Shown: piece after piece, positions 17,749 through 26,412 of the stretch
How the letters are laid out: the number at the start of each line of letters is the position of its first letter
Position numbering within the stretch: position 1 is the stretch's first letter
From: Blastocatellia bacterium
GTDB taxonomy: Bacteria > Acidobacteriota > Blastocatellia > Chloracidobacteriales > JADJPF01
Assembly (NCBI GenBank): GCA_025057015.1
Contig: JANWYG010000016.1
Span: forward strand, 1 to 63,045
DNA: 63,045 nucleotides
Direction: 5' to 3'
The notes under the pieces: model-generated
Databases searched by the model: none
What the model was told of the DNA's origin: nothing
What the model saw: only the letters and a program-made list of their open reading frames with translations
Position numbers and translations under genes: made by a program

Positions 17749-18252
17749 CTACTGTGGCACAGCCAAGTAAGGGTACTGTCTGTACATTCCATGGATTCCA
17801 AGTCCATAGCCGAAAATATGGCTTTCGTTGGTTGAGAAGCAGTAATAATCTGGATGTATATCGATCCTTCTATCAGCAGGTTTATCTATTAATACGCATA
17901 TCTTAAGGGATTTAGGCTTACGGCTGGATATCTGTTTTGTCAAGTAATCAAAGGTAACACCTGTATCTAGGACATCACCTATTAGAAGTATATTGCGACC
18001 CATCATGTCGAACTCTGAGGTGTAATGGATATCTGTATGGCCTCCGACGCTATGAGTTTTGACGTAAATGAAGCCGCAGGTTACTGGTACTGATATGCAA
18101 CGTATTAAATCGGCAAAGAAGACGAATGCATTTTCTAGGATTCCTACTACTGTTAAGTCTTGTCCTTTGTAATCTTGGCTTATCTTAGCTCCGATCTCTT
18201 TAACGCGGTCAGCTATTTGTTCCGCGGTATATATGACCCTAGCTTTTTCCAT
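17749..18252 (-). CDS. hpt: Hypoxanthine phosphoribosyltransferase-like protein, divergent active site
   Basis: 167 residues, correct length for HPRT and in the usual place between tilS and ftsH. The PRPP-binding strand reads LLIGDVLDTG, and VLIDKPADRR and YRQYPYLAV match the family. Several canonical residues differ, however. The first loop has LENAF instead of LK/RGSF, SSYG is replaced by KTHS, the first acid of the ED pair is Gly, and the late Mg-binding Asp (GYGxD) is Gly. From memory, similar sequences occur in other Acidobacteriota, so this may be a lineage variant with altered substrate use rather than a dead enzyme. The ATG has AGGAGG just upstream. Confidence 0.8.
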   Translation of the reverse strand: MEKARVIYTAEQIADRVKEIGAKISQDYKGQDLTVVGILENAFVFFADLIRCISVPVTCGFIYVKTHSVGGHTDIHYTSEFDMMGRNILLIGDVLDTGVTFDYLTKQISSRKPKSLKICVLIDKPADRRIDIHPDYYCFSTNESHIFGYGLGIHGMYRQYPYLAVPQ

Positions 18253-18326
18253 AGTTCCTCCTAATTGCGGGGTATTCTAAGTTTATCAGCTAGTCAGTGA
18301 AAATCAAAAGGCTTTGTAGTCAGAGT

Positions 18327-19682
18327 TTAAGCTAGTTTTGAGGTTGATATTCGTTTTGCAAATAACTTGGCTTGCTTACCTTCTTGAACGTAGTCTGATG
18401 ATAAACCGATGCTAGGGATCCATATGATTGTTCCGTCAGTACGGCAAAAAATTGGCCAAGAGTCTCTGGCTGTCAGAGGTATCTTTGCGTCTATCATAAG
18501 GTCTTTGAGCTTCTTATATTGACGGCCAAGAGGGTGAAATCGCTCGCCGCGGCTTCGGCATCTGACTATGATTTGCTTTTCGGACAAGCGCAGTTCGGCT
18601 ACGTAGTCTGCCTCTGGCAGTTCTATGTCATAAGAGACGAGGAAGTTGCCATAGTGGCTGAGCTCGCCGCGCCTTAGTTGGATTTTATCTGGACTGGATA
18701 CTTTTTTGGTTATTGCTAGCTGCTGGAACTCGCGCGCTATGATTATGTTATCTGGTAAGCACAGTTGTTTGCCGCTTGTGCCTGGTTCGATAAGTTTCAA
18801 AGCTTCGATTATATGCTTGCTGCAGATTGCGTTGAGGTTACCTTTTATCTTTCTTATAGCTTCTCGGATGGCCATCTGTGCTAGGGGAGCCGGAAGCTGT
18901 TGCAGGTCAGGGACATTTAGTCGGCCATCTTCATCTGGACTGGGAAGATTTATGTTGTTAAGTAACTGCTCAACTATGCTGATAGATCTTACTAGGTTTG
19001 TTACGGCTTGGGGGTTTACTGACTTCAAAGCTGGTAGCACTTCCTGCCTTATACGGTTTCTGGAGAAGTTTTTGGAGAGATTGCTCGGATCGAGCCTATA
19101 AGAGTAACCGTGTAGATGAAGGTAATCTTCTATTTTCTTTCTCGGCACTGTGAGTAGTGGGCGCACGATACGCAGATTGTCGTCGAGTATCTTGACTTGT
19201 CGAATGCCTCTTAGTCCTTCAGGACCTGTACCTCTTACGAGTCTAAAGAGTATAGTCTCTGCCTGATCGTCTAAATTATGTCCGGTAGTTATAATTGTAG
19301 AGAGGGTCTTGCGAGAGATTTCTTGTAAAAAGGCATATCTAAGTTGTCTTGCGGCGGCTTCTAGGTTGAGTCGGTTATTCTTTGCATAGAGTTTTGTATC
19401 AGCTTCGGCACGATAGAAATCTAGTTTTAGGTTGGCTGCTAGAGCTGCTACGAAAGCTTCATCTTCGTCTGCTTCTACTCTTAGCCGGTGGTTGAAGTGT
19501 GCTACCTGTATTTTAATTTGCAGATCTTTGCTCAGTTCCAGCAAAGTGTAAAGCATGGCTATGGAGTCGGGGCCGCCTGAGACTGCAGCTGTGACTAATG
19601 CTTCTTCAGGAAAGAGTTTTCTTGCGAGTTCTAAGCTGAGCAGTTGCAAGGCCAATACACCTCGAGTTCTTAGGTTTTGCAT
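18327..19682 (-). CDS. tilS: tRNA(Ile)-lysidine synthetase
   Basis: 451 residues. It adds lysine to C34 of tRNA-Ile(CAU), making it read AUA. The PP-loop SGGPDS is at 35-40. The N-terminal domain continues with AHFNHRLR and GHNLDDQAETILFRL, and the C-terminal TilS domain with RSRGERFHPLG. Length and domain order are normal. First gene of the tilS-hpt-ftsH group, with 74 bases before hpt. It is divergent from the FHA-HD-GYP gene, with about 200 bases between the starts. Confidence 0.95.
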   Translation of the reverse strand: MQNLRTRGVLALQLLSLELARKLFPEEALVTAAVSGGPDSIAMLYTLLELSKDLQIKIQVAHFNHRLRVEADEDEAFVAALAANLKLDFYRAEADTKLYAKNNRLNLEAAARQLRYAFLQEISRKTLSTIITTGHNLDDQAETILFRLVRGTGPEGLRGIRQVKILDDNLRIVRPLLTVPRKKIEDYLHLHGYSYRLDPSNLSKNFSRNRIRQEVLPALKSVNPQAVTNLVRSISIVEQLLNNINLPSPDEDGRLNVPDLQQLPAPLAQMAIREAIRKIKGNLNAICSKHIIEALKLIEPGTSGKQLCLPDNIIIAREFQQLAITKKVSSPDKIQLRRGELSHYGNFLVSYDIELPEADYVAELRLSEKQIIVRCRSRGERFHPLGRQYKKLKDLMIDAKIPLTARDSWPIFCRTDGTIIWIPSIGLSSDYVQEGKQAKLFAKRISTSKLA

Positions 19683-19879
19683 AGAGATAATCTAAAATAC
19701 TGCACTTTTTCATCACTTTGCCTTGAAAAATGTGGTATTCTTCTTTATCTACGGGTTGTCTGTAGGAATTTTAGCAAAGATGCGAAAAAGCGTTGTTTTT
19801 GTGAGTTTCTCGGAAAGTTGGCTCTGGCATCTGAGGGAAAGGTTAGTGTCCTTACAATAAATGAGATAGGGCGATTTTT

Positions 19880-21547
19880 ATGAGCGAAGTTTGGGCTAAG
19901 TTAAGTTACAAGAAAGACGGATCTCAAACGAGTGTGTCTTTAAACAAGACACCCTTTACTATAGGCCGGCTAAGTGAGAATAACCTGGTTTTTGAGGATC
20001 CTTATGTTTCTCGCTATCATGCAGAAATTATTTACGAGGAGAAGAGCAAGGAGTACATTTTCCGGGATAAGAATAGTTCTTCAGGCAGCTATATAAACGG
20101 CAAGAAGCTAGAGAGGGGGGGAGCGAAGATATTACAGCCTGGTGATCGCATTAGCTTAGGTAGAGCTACTGGAGGGCCGGAGCTCACGTTTGAGGTTGGC
20201 AGTAACTTATCAAGTCCGCCTGCGTGGCCAGCATCACAATCAGCGGAGATAACGAACCTAACTGAAGTCGACCATCGTCAAACTCGGTACTTAAATACCT
20301 CTCTACTGCCGAGACAAATGACCGATCACGCTAGCATGGTAAAGCTAGTCGGGCGGCTCAGTGCTCTTTACGATATCACAAATGCGATACTTGCCATAAG
20401 GGACCAGCAGGAGATGCTAGCCAAGCTGCTAGATCTTGTATTTGACGTGTTACCGGCTGAGCGAGGAATGCTCATACTGGCAAGCAAAGAGAATGGCAAG
20501 ACGAAATTTGTTAAGAAAGCTTACAAGCATCGCAGTGGAGCTGTACAGGAGGAAGAGCCTAGTTGGACTATAGTAAACCACGTGTATGAAAAGAATGTGG
20601 CCGTGCTCAGCCTAGATGCCCGAAATGAATTCCAGCAAGAAGGATTAGCCTATCGTCCCGAGAGTATTATTTTCAAGGTCCGATCCGTTATGTGTGCTCC
20701 TATTAGTTCGCCTTCTGGACAGGTGTGGGGAGTTTGCTATGTGGACAATATAGCTAGTAACAAGAGATTTGAGAAGGAGGAGCTGGAGTTTTTACTGGCT
20801 GTGTCTAGGCAGGCGGGAGTAGCGCTGGAGAATTTTTACCTCGTAGATGAGCAAAGGGCGATGCTAGAGAGTTTCATCTCGACGCTAGCGGCTTCTATTG
20901 ACGCTCGGGATGACTTGACGGCGGGTCATTCTGCACGAGTGGCTATGTATTCTAAGAAGATAGCAAGGTATATGGGGTTTTCTCCGGAAGAGCAGAAGCT
21001 AATCTATTATGCTGGGCTGCTACATGATTACGGTAAGATAGGCACTCGTGAGGCAGTACTTTGTAAGCCTGGGAAGTTGACGCCCGAAGAGATGGCACAT
21101 ATGCGGGAGCATGCACGGGATACGCATAGGATACTTTCTAAGATCCGTTTTACAAAAGAGCTGAAGGATATTCCCCAGATAGCCTCTAGTCATCATGAAC
21201 ATATGGATGGAACGGGATATCCGTTTGGTCTTAGAGGGGAACAGATTCCTATAGGTGGCAGGATTATAGCTGTAGCAGACTTTTTTGACGCGTTGACGCA
21301 GAAGCGTCATTACCGCGAGCCTATGCCGATAGAAGATGTTATTAGGTTGATAGAAGATCAGACTGGAAATAAATTTGATGTACAGGTAGTAGCTGCTTTC
21401 AAGCGCTTCGTCTATGAAGAGTACATTCCTGGTCAAAGGCGGCGTGCTGAGAGAGATAGGCAGATGAAAAAGACAATACAGCAACCGGCACTGAAAGAAG
21501 ATGAGCCACCAGCTAGCGAGTTGCCAGCGGCTTCTTCTGCCGGGTAG
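19880..21547 (+). CDS. FHA-GAF-HD-GYP signalling phosphodiesterase
   Basis: 555 residues. The N-terminal FHA domain (about 5-95) has GRLSENNLVFEDPYVSRYHAEI and SSSGSYING, which bind phosphothreonine peptides. A GAF domain follows (about 160-325), then an HD-GYP domain with H382-D383 (LLHDYGKIG), HHEHMDGTG and GYP at 446-448, and downstream VADFFDALT. HD-GYP enzymes hydrolyse cyclic di-GMP or other cyclic dinucleotides. The FHA domain links it to Ser/Thr kinase signalling; no kinase gene is adjacent. All metal ligands I can place are present, so activity is likely. Its 3' end overlaps the convergent maf by 35 bases. Confidence 0.93.
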   Translation: MSEVWAKLSYKKDGSQTSVSLNKTPFTIGRLSENNLVFEDPYVSRYHAEIIYEEKSKEYIFRDKNSSSGSYINGKKLERGGAKILQPGDRISLGRATGGPELTFEVGSNLSSPPAWPASQSAEITNLTEVDHRQTRYLNTSLLPRQMTDHASMVKLVGRLSALYDITNAILAIRDQQEMLAKLLDLVFDVLPAERGMLILASKENGKTKFVKKAYKHRSGAVQEEEPSWTIVNHVYEKNVAVLSLDARNEFQQEGLAYRPESIIFKVRSVMCAPISSPSGQVWGVCYVDNIASNKRFEKEELEFLLAVSRQAGVALENFYLVDEQRAMLESFISTLAASIDARDDLTAGHSARVAMYSKKIARYMGFSPEEQKLIYYAGLLHDYGKIGTREAVLCKPGKLTPEEMAHMREHARDTHRILSKIRFTKELKDIPQIASSHHEHMDGTGYPFGLRGEQIPIGGRIIAVADFFDALTQKRHYREPMPIEDVIRLIEDQTGNKFDVQVVAAFKRFVYEEYIPGQRRRAERDRQMKKTIQQPALKEDEPPASELPAASSAG

Positions 21548-22130
21548 ACTGATCAGCAAACAGTAGCTTTTCTAGACCTAGTTTGGCAAAAAGTAGCTTC
21601 AGCAACGGTACGGGTAACCCTACGACGTTGAAATAATTACCTCTTATTTCCTCTATAAAGAGACTGCCGTAGCCTTGGATTGCGTATGCACCTGCTTTGT
21701 CATATGGTTCGGCTGTGTTTATGTACCACGCTATTTCGCTGTCGTTCAGGTTAGCAAACTTAACTTCAGTCATAGCGTACCCTACTTCGTGGCAACCTCT
21801 GGATGTGTCTACTACAGCGATAGCAGTGTAGACCCGATGCCACTTACCAGAGAGTCTAGTTAACATCATCCGAGCCTCTTCGGTTGAAGAAGGTTTACCT
21901 AGTATCTCTTGATCGAGCGCTACGGTAGTGTCTGCAGCTATGATGATGCCCGTTTTTTTTGCTGCTGCTGTTCGGACTTTTTCTAGGGCTAGCCGTTGTA
22001 CATAAACGTGAGCAGGTTCTCCGTCCTTAGGCGACTCGTCTATGTCAACTGGATAAACGGTGTAATCTAGCCCTAGCATGTCGAGAATCCCTCTGCGTCT
22101 AGGTGATTGTGATGCCAAAACAAGTTTCAT
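21513..22130 (-). CDS. maf: Maf-like nucleoside triphosphate pyrophosphatase
   Basis: 205 residues with LASQSPRRRGIL at the N-terminus, AADTTVALDQEILGKP in the centre and LSGKWHRVYTA. Maf proteins hydrolyse dTTP, UTP or modified pyrimidine/7-methyl-GTP nucleotides, limiting incorporation of non-canonical bases. Last gene of the long rfaE2-to-maf operon; its ATG overlaps the stop of the Fn3 lipoprotein gene (ATGA). The C-terminal tail after LGLEKLLF is unconserved and overlaps the opposing HD-GYP gene. Confidence 0.93.
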   Translation of the reverse strand: MKLVLASQSPRRRGILDMLGLDYTVYPVDIDESPKDGEPAHVYVQRLALEKVRTAAAKKTGIIIAADTTVALDQEILGKPSSTEEARMMLTRLSGKWHRVYTAIAVVDTSRGCHEVGYAMTEVKFANLNDSEIAWYINTAEPYDKAGAYAIQGYGSLFIEEIRGNYFNVVGLPVPLLKLLFAKLGLEKLLFADQSTRQKKPLATR

Positions 22131-23182
22131 AGTGCTTCTACTTCTACTGCCTCGGAAGGTTCGCTTTCGTTGCCTGCAAAGTCTATACTTGTTACATAGT
22201 AGTAGTAAGTGCGACCGACAATTGTGCTGCTATCACGAAACGTGGTAGTAGTAATTGGTTCAGGAGTAAGCCTAAGCCAAGCACTTTTGGGAGCGTCTAT
22301 ACTGTCAGCTCTGTAGACGATGTAGCCTTTGAGATCGGTACCGGCTACTGCTGGCCAGAAAATACTTACGACACCTGATGCTGCTGCCCCAGTAATCTTT
22401 GAAGGATGTTGTGGAGCGAAGGTGTCTTTGGCAAATATTACTACCTCCTGCGAAGCATCACTTTCTACCGTGCCGTCGGCTGTTTGTGATGCGGTGCGGA
22501 CTATGTAACAGTACTCTTTATCAAACTTGAACTTCTTGTCGTGAAAGGTGTTTGACAAGATAAGTTTGTCATTGAGCGGAGTTTCTGGGTAGCGTTCGTC
22601 TTTGACTGTTTTGCGATAGACGTTGTATCCAGCGACATTTGCCGGGGTGCTGCTGTCTATATTTGCTGCTGGTGGCCGCCATTGTAGTATTATACTTTCC
22701 TGGGTTACTGTTGCTGTTACTTTTTCTGGCGGTAGTGCTATGGCAATGGATGGTTCTATCAGTGCATAGTTGGAAAGTGGCAGAGCAGTTCCGTCGTTTT
22801 TGACGTACCGTACTGCATACCGCAACCTTGCTGTAGCAGATAGATCTGGAAAATCAAACAAGCGAATTTCATTTGTCGCTGCAGCTATTTCTTCTATTCC
22901 GATAGAGGCTACTATCCGAGCTTGGTCTAGGAACTCTTCTTCGGGGAGGCGTCTGGGAGCGTCGGGGGACTCATTTCTTCTGAGTAGCTCTGCCCTGGCG
23001 ACTTTGAAGTGCTTTAGGAGAGTAGTAGGGGGTTTTAGAAAAGATATTACGATCTGCGGGCCACGTTGAAAGCAGGTTAAGCTTTCAGCTACAACGGGTT
23101 TGTAGCGAGTAGGTGCTGAAGGATCTGCTACGCGGCCACAACCTGTGGTTATAAGTAGCACAAGCAGATACGATCGCCACAT
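22127..23182 (-). CDS. Fibronectin type III repeat lipoprotein
   Basis: 351 residues. The lipoprotein signal is [15 protein letters not shown], with Cys 15 as the lipid anchor. At least two Fn3-type beta-sandwich repeats are visible in the C-terminal half, with PPAANIDSS...GYNVYRK and FWPAVAGTDLKGYIVYRA, each ending in a YYYYVT or YCYIVRT strand. An upstream region may be a third, degenerate one. No catalytic motif is seen. It is sandwiched between hslU and maf with overlapping starts (TAATG and ATGA), so it is translated with them. A surface or periplasmic adhesion/scaffold role is possible; function unknown. Confidence 0.85.
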   Translation of the reverse strand: MWRSYLLVLLITTGCGRVADPSAPTRYKPVVAESLTCFQRGPQIVISFLKPPTTLLKHFKVARAELLRRNESPDAPRRLPEEEFLDQARIVASIGIEEIAAATNEIRLFDFPDLSATARLRYAVRYVKNDGTALPLSNYALIEPSIAIALPPEKVTATVTQESIILQWRPPAANIDSSTPANVAGYNVYRKTVKDERYPETPLNDKLILSNTFHDKKFKFDKEYCYIVRTASQTADGTVESDASQEVVIFAKDTFAPQHPSKITGAAASGVVSIFWPAVAGTDLKGYIVYRADSIDAPKSAWLRLTPEPITTTTFRDSSTIVGRTYYYYVTSIDFAGNESEPSEAVEVEAL

Positions 23183-24573
23183 TAGAGGATGTACCTGCTC
23201 AAATCTTCGTTTTGTACTATGTCTGCCAGCATCTTCCTCACATATTTTGCGTCGATGACCTGAGTCTTTTCAAGAAGGTCTGATCCTTCGAAAGAGATCT
23301 CGTCAAGAATCTTCTCCATGACGGTATGGAGTCGCCTTGCACCTATGTTCTCAGTGGTCTGATTAACGGAATAAGCAAAGCTAGCTATTTCTTCTATCGC
23401 ACACTCGGTAAACTCGAGGGTTATACCTTCGGTTTCCATCAGTGCTTTGTATTGCCTGATAAGCGAGTTTTTTGGTTCAGTTAGGATGCGTTTAAAGTCT
23501 TCTTTAGTCAGTGGGTCAAGAGTTACTCTGATTGGGAAGCGACCTTGTAGTTCTGGTATCAGGTCGGACGGCTTAGAAACGTGGAACGCTCCTGCTGCTA
23601 TGAAAAGTATATGGTCGGTTCTTACCATTCCATATCTGGTGTTGACCGTGGTGCCCTCGATTATGGGCAGTAAGTCGCGTTGTACACCTTCTCTGGAAAC
23701 GTCCGGACCGTGATTACCCTCGCGTCCGGCTATTTTGTCTATTTCATCGAGGAAGATAATGCCGCTATTTTCAACACGTTCGAGGGCTATCTTAGAGATC
23801 TGCTCCATGTCGATCAGCTTTTGCTCTTCTTCGGAAATGAGGTATTCCATGGCTTCGTCTACGCGCATCTTCCTCTTTTTGGTTCTGTTGCCAGGAAACA
23901 GTCCAGGTAACATTTCCTTCAAGTTGATATCCATTTCTTCTATGCCTTGAGGGGTGATGATTTCTATTCCCGCTGGAAGGCTTCTGTCGCGAGTTTCAAT
24001 CTCTATGATACGACTGTTGAGCCGGCCTTCGCGCAGTTGCTGTCGCAATTTCTCCCGTGTGCGTTGAAACTGTTCGTTCGCTTCGGTTTGCTCTCCGCTT
24101 TCTGAGGAAGCTTTCGTAGGTGGCAGAAGTATATCGAGTATGCGCTCTTCGGCATTGAGCTCCGCTTTATCAGCTATTTCTTCGATCTTTTCAGCTCGTA
24201 CCAAATCTACGGCTATCTCCACTAGGTCTCTTATCATAGACTCAACATCACGACCTACATAGCCGACTTCTGTGAACTTAGAGGCTTCTACTTTGAGGAA
24301 AGGCGACGAAGCTAGCCGCGCTAATCTGCGAGCTATCTCTGTCTTTCCGACACCTGTAGAACCTATCATGATAATGTTCTTCGGTATTATGTCTTGGGCT
24401 AGCTCTTGAGGTAGTTTTTGTCGTCTGATGCGGTTACGTAATGCTATAGCGACAGCACGTTTTGCTGCCTTTTGTCCTACTACGTACTTGTCGAGCTCTG
24501 CTACTATTTGCTTAGGAGTGAGTTCGTCGAGTTTAGCCTGAGGTTCAACTTCTCCTGAAAGATAGATGACCAT
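23182..24573 (-). CDS. hslU: HslU ATPase of the HslVU protease
   Basis: 463 residues. Opens with [17 protein letters not shown]. Walker A is [15 protein letters not shown], and next to it is the pore loop [14 protein letters not shown]. The I-domain insertion lies in the middle, Walker B is IIFLDEIDK, and sensor elements are in [10 protein letters not shown]. The extreme C-terminus (DLSRYIL) is the tail that docks into HslV. It unfolds substrates for the peptidase encoded just upstream. Four bases separate it from hslV, and its stop overlaps the lipoprotein start. Confidence 0.97.
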   Translation of the reverse strand: MVIYLSGEVEPQAKLDELTPKQIVAELDKYVVGQKAAKRAVAIALRNRIRRQKLPQELAQDIIPKNIIMIGSTGVGKTEIARRLARLASSPFLKVEASKFTEVGYVGRDVESMIRDLVEIAVDLVRAEKIEEIADKAELNAEERILDILLPPTKASSESGEQTEANEQFQRTREKLRQQLREGRLNSRIIEIETRDRSLPAGIEIITPQGIEEMDINLKEMLPGLFPGNRTKKRKMRVDEAMEYLISEEEQKLIDMEQISKIALERVENSGIIFLDEIDKIAGREGNHGPDVSREGVQRDLLPIIEGTTVNTRYGMVRTDHILFIAAGAFHVSKPSDLIPELQGRFPIRVTLDPLTKEDFKRILTEPKNSLIRQYKALMETEGITLEFTECAIEEIASFAYSVNQTTENIGARRLHTVMEKILDEISFEGSDLLEKTQVIDAKYVRKMLADIVQNEDLSRYIL

Positions 24574-24577
24574 AATT

Positions 24578-25129
24578 TTATGCCTTAGTAGTTTGAATCT
24601 CTTCTATAATGAAGTGGTTATTTGTATAGATGCAAATCTGAGCTGCAATCTTCATAGCTTCTTCGGCAATTGCTCTTGCAGTAAGCGAAGTGTGAGCTGC
24701 AAGTGCACGGGCTGCTGCAAGAGCATACGGGCCTCCAGAACCTATAGCCATAATTCCGTCTTCAGGTTCTATTAGGTCTCCCGTGCCAGAAATAAGTAAA
24801 GAGTTTTTTTCATCTGCTACGAGTAACAGTGCCTCTAGATGGCGCAAGTACTTGTCTGTACGCCAATCTTTGGCCAGTTCTACAGCGGCGCGGTTGAGCT
24901 GTCCGTGGTACTGTTCCAGTTTAGATTCGAAGCGAGCAAACAGTGAGAAAGCGTCTGCTGTAGAGCCTGCAAATCCAGCTAGTATTTTGTCATTGTACAG
25001 CCTGCGCACTTTTCTAGCATTAGACTTCATCACAGTGGAGCCTAGAGTGACTTGTCCGTCAGCAGCCATTACGACGCTGCCTTCGCGCCTTACCGTGATT
25101 ACTGTCGTCGATCTTAGCCTATTTTTCAT
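24578..25129 (-). CDS. hslV: HslV peptidase subunit
   Basis: 183 residues. The catalytic nucleophile is the first Thr of [10 protein letters not shown] at residue 8. It must be exposed by removal of a seven-residue leader, in contrast to E. coli, where only Met is removed. The proteasome-like core shows [31 protein letters not shown] and [14 protein letters not shown]. It forms the HslVU chambered protease with the next gene. Its start overlaps the stop of the S4-domain gene (ATGA). Confidence 0.96.
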   Translation of the reverse strand: MKNRLRSTTVITVRREGSVVMAADGQVTLGSTVMKSNARKVRRLYNDKILAGFAGSTADAFSLFARFESKLEQYHGQLNRAAVELAKDWRTDKYLRHLEALLLVADEKNSLLISGTGDLIEPEDGIMAIGSGGPYALAAARALAAHTSLTARAIAEEAMKIAAQICIYTNNHFIIEEIQTTKA

Positions 25130-25395
25130 AGTTCTTCCGTTTGACGTTGGGAATATAGAAGTTCGTAGAGTGTCGATGCAGTAGCTTTAGAGACTTGTCC
25201 AGTAGGTATATTTAAAACTTTGCATGCTAGCTTCTCTCCTCGTCGGCTGATTTCAAGCACATCTCCTGGCCGAAGCTCGCGGCTGGGTTTGGCAAGAATA
25301 CCGTTGACAAACACTTTACCTTCGCGGCACATCTGGGCTGCAATGCTGCGGCGTACTACTAGTCTGCTCAACTTGAGAAAAACGTCGAGCCTCAT
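25126..25395 (-). CDS. Small S4-domain RNA-binding protein (RqcP/Hsp15-like)
   Basis: 89 residues made almost wholly of one S4 RNA-binding domain: [29 protein letters not shown], then LRPGDVLEI. The layout is that of RqcP (YabO) and Hsp15, which bind 50S subunits carrying stalled peptidyl-tRNA. Without RqcH nearby I leave the symbol blank. It is coupled by four-base overlaps to the PPIase gene before it and to hslV after it, a context that fits protein quality control. Confidence 0.85.
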   Translation of the reverse strand: MRLDVFLKLSRLVVRRSIAAQMCREGKVFVNGILAKPSRELRPGDVLEISRRGEKLACKVLNIPTGQVSKATASTLYELLYSQRQTEEL

Positions 25396-26378
25396 TCCTG
25401 CTGTTCCTTGTAGTTTTCTGCTATCTTGATGTAAGCTTTCTCACGCAGGGATTTAAAGTAGTCTTTTAGCTTTTCCTGACCACGTTCTATAGCAAGTTGT
25501 TCTGCAACTTGCTGTTCTACTTCAGCATATGGTATAGTTGACTCTCTCTTGTGCTCTCTTATCCAGATCACCTGATAACCTTTGTCAGTGCGTATGGGAT
25601 CAGATACTTCACCTGGTTGCATCCTTGCTAAGGCTTTCCTCAAGTACTCTATTAGTTCGTTTTCTTTTATATCGGGTAGATGCCCTTTGTTAGTTGATGA
25701 CGGACGTGCAGGATCTGAATACTTTGCGACGAGCTGTTCAAAAGGAATTCCAGAACGTGCTTCGCTTACGGCCTGACGTGCTAGTGCTTCGGCTGCAGCT
25801 TCGGTTTTACCCTCAAAAGAGATAAATATCTCGCTCAATTTATACTCACCGGGAACTTTAAACAGTTCTTTGTGCTGCTCGTACCACTGACGTTTCTCTT
25901 CAGGTTTTAGCCTTTCATAGATTGGACTTATTACTTCACGAAACAGCAGAACACGTCTCTGGAGCTGGCTACGGTAGTTCTTTCTTACTTCTTCTATATC
26001 GATACCTTGAGATTTGAGATATTCCTCAAAATCTTTCAGTGTCCATTGCGGGTTGGTCTGCCGGGCAAGTTCTAGTATAGCGCGATTTATATCAGCTTCC
26101 ACGTCTATGGATAATTCTTGAGCACGCTGATTGATTAGCTTTTCTTCTATGAGCACGTCAAGTAGTACTTTTGAACCGCGAGCATACTCTTCCTCTTGCT
26201 TTTTGAGATCGTCAGGAAACCTAAGTGCTAGTTCTTGACGGTACTCTTGCTGAGCTTTGAGCAGCGCCGAACGTGTGATAATATCATTGTTTACTTTTGC
26301 TACCGTCTCGTCTACAAGTATGGGTTCTTGCGCAACTATGACTGTACTCAAGATCGTCAAGTAGAACAACAACCTCAT
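25392..26378 (-). CDS. SurA-like periplasmic peptidyl-prolyl isomerase
   Basis: 328 residues with a short signal peptide (LLFYLTILSTVIVAQ). A SurA N-terminal chaperone region follows (VDETVAKVNNDIITRS, with helical segments to about 175). Then comes one parvulin/PpiC domain with FEQLVAKYSDPARPS, GHLPDI and YQVIWIREHK. It should act in the periplasm on outer-membrane protein folding. Only one rotamase domain is present, against two in E. coli SurA. It lies 34 bases after mfd and overlaps the S4 gene by four. Confidence 0.9.
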   Translation of the reverse strand: MRLLFYLTILSTVIVAQEPILVDETVAKVNNDIITRSALLKAQQEYRQELALRFPDDLKKQEEEYARGSKVLLDVLIEEKLINQRAQELSIDVEADINRAILELARQTNPQWTLKDFEEYLKSQGIDIEEVRKNYRSQLQRRVLLFREVISPIYERLKPEEKRQWYEQHKELFKVPGEYKLSEIFISFEGKTEAAAEALARQAVSEARSGIPFEQLVAKYSDPARPSSTNKGHLPDIKENELIEYLRKALARMQPGEVSDPIRTDKGYQVIWIREHKRESTIPYAEVEQQVAEQLAIERGQEKLKDYFKSLREKAYIKIAENYKEQQE

Positions 26379-26412
26379 TGGAAGCTCTCCGAGCAGTGGG
26401 AAAGTAATCAGT

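Noticed and set aside
19677-19883. 68-codon plus-strand frame between tilS and the FHA gene
   Set aside because: Cys-rich composition, no ribosome-binding site, and it covers a promoter region; no family recognised.
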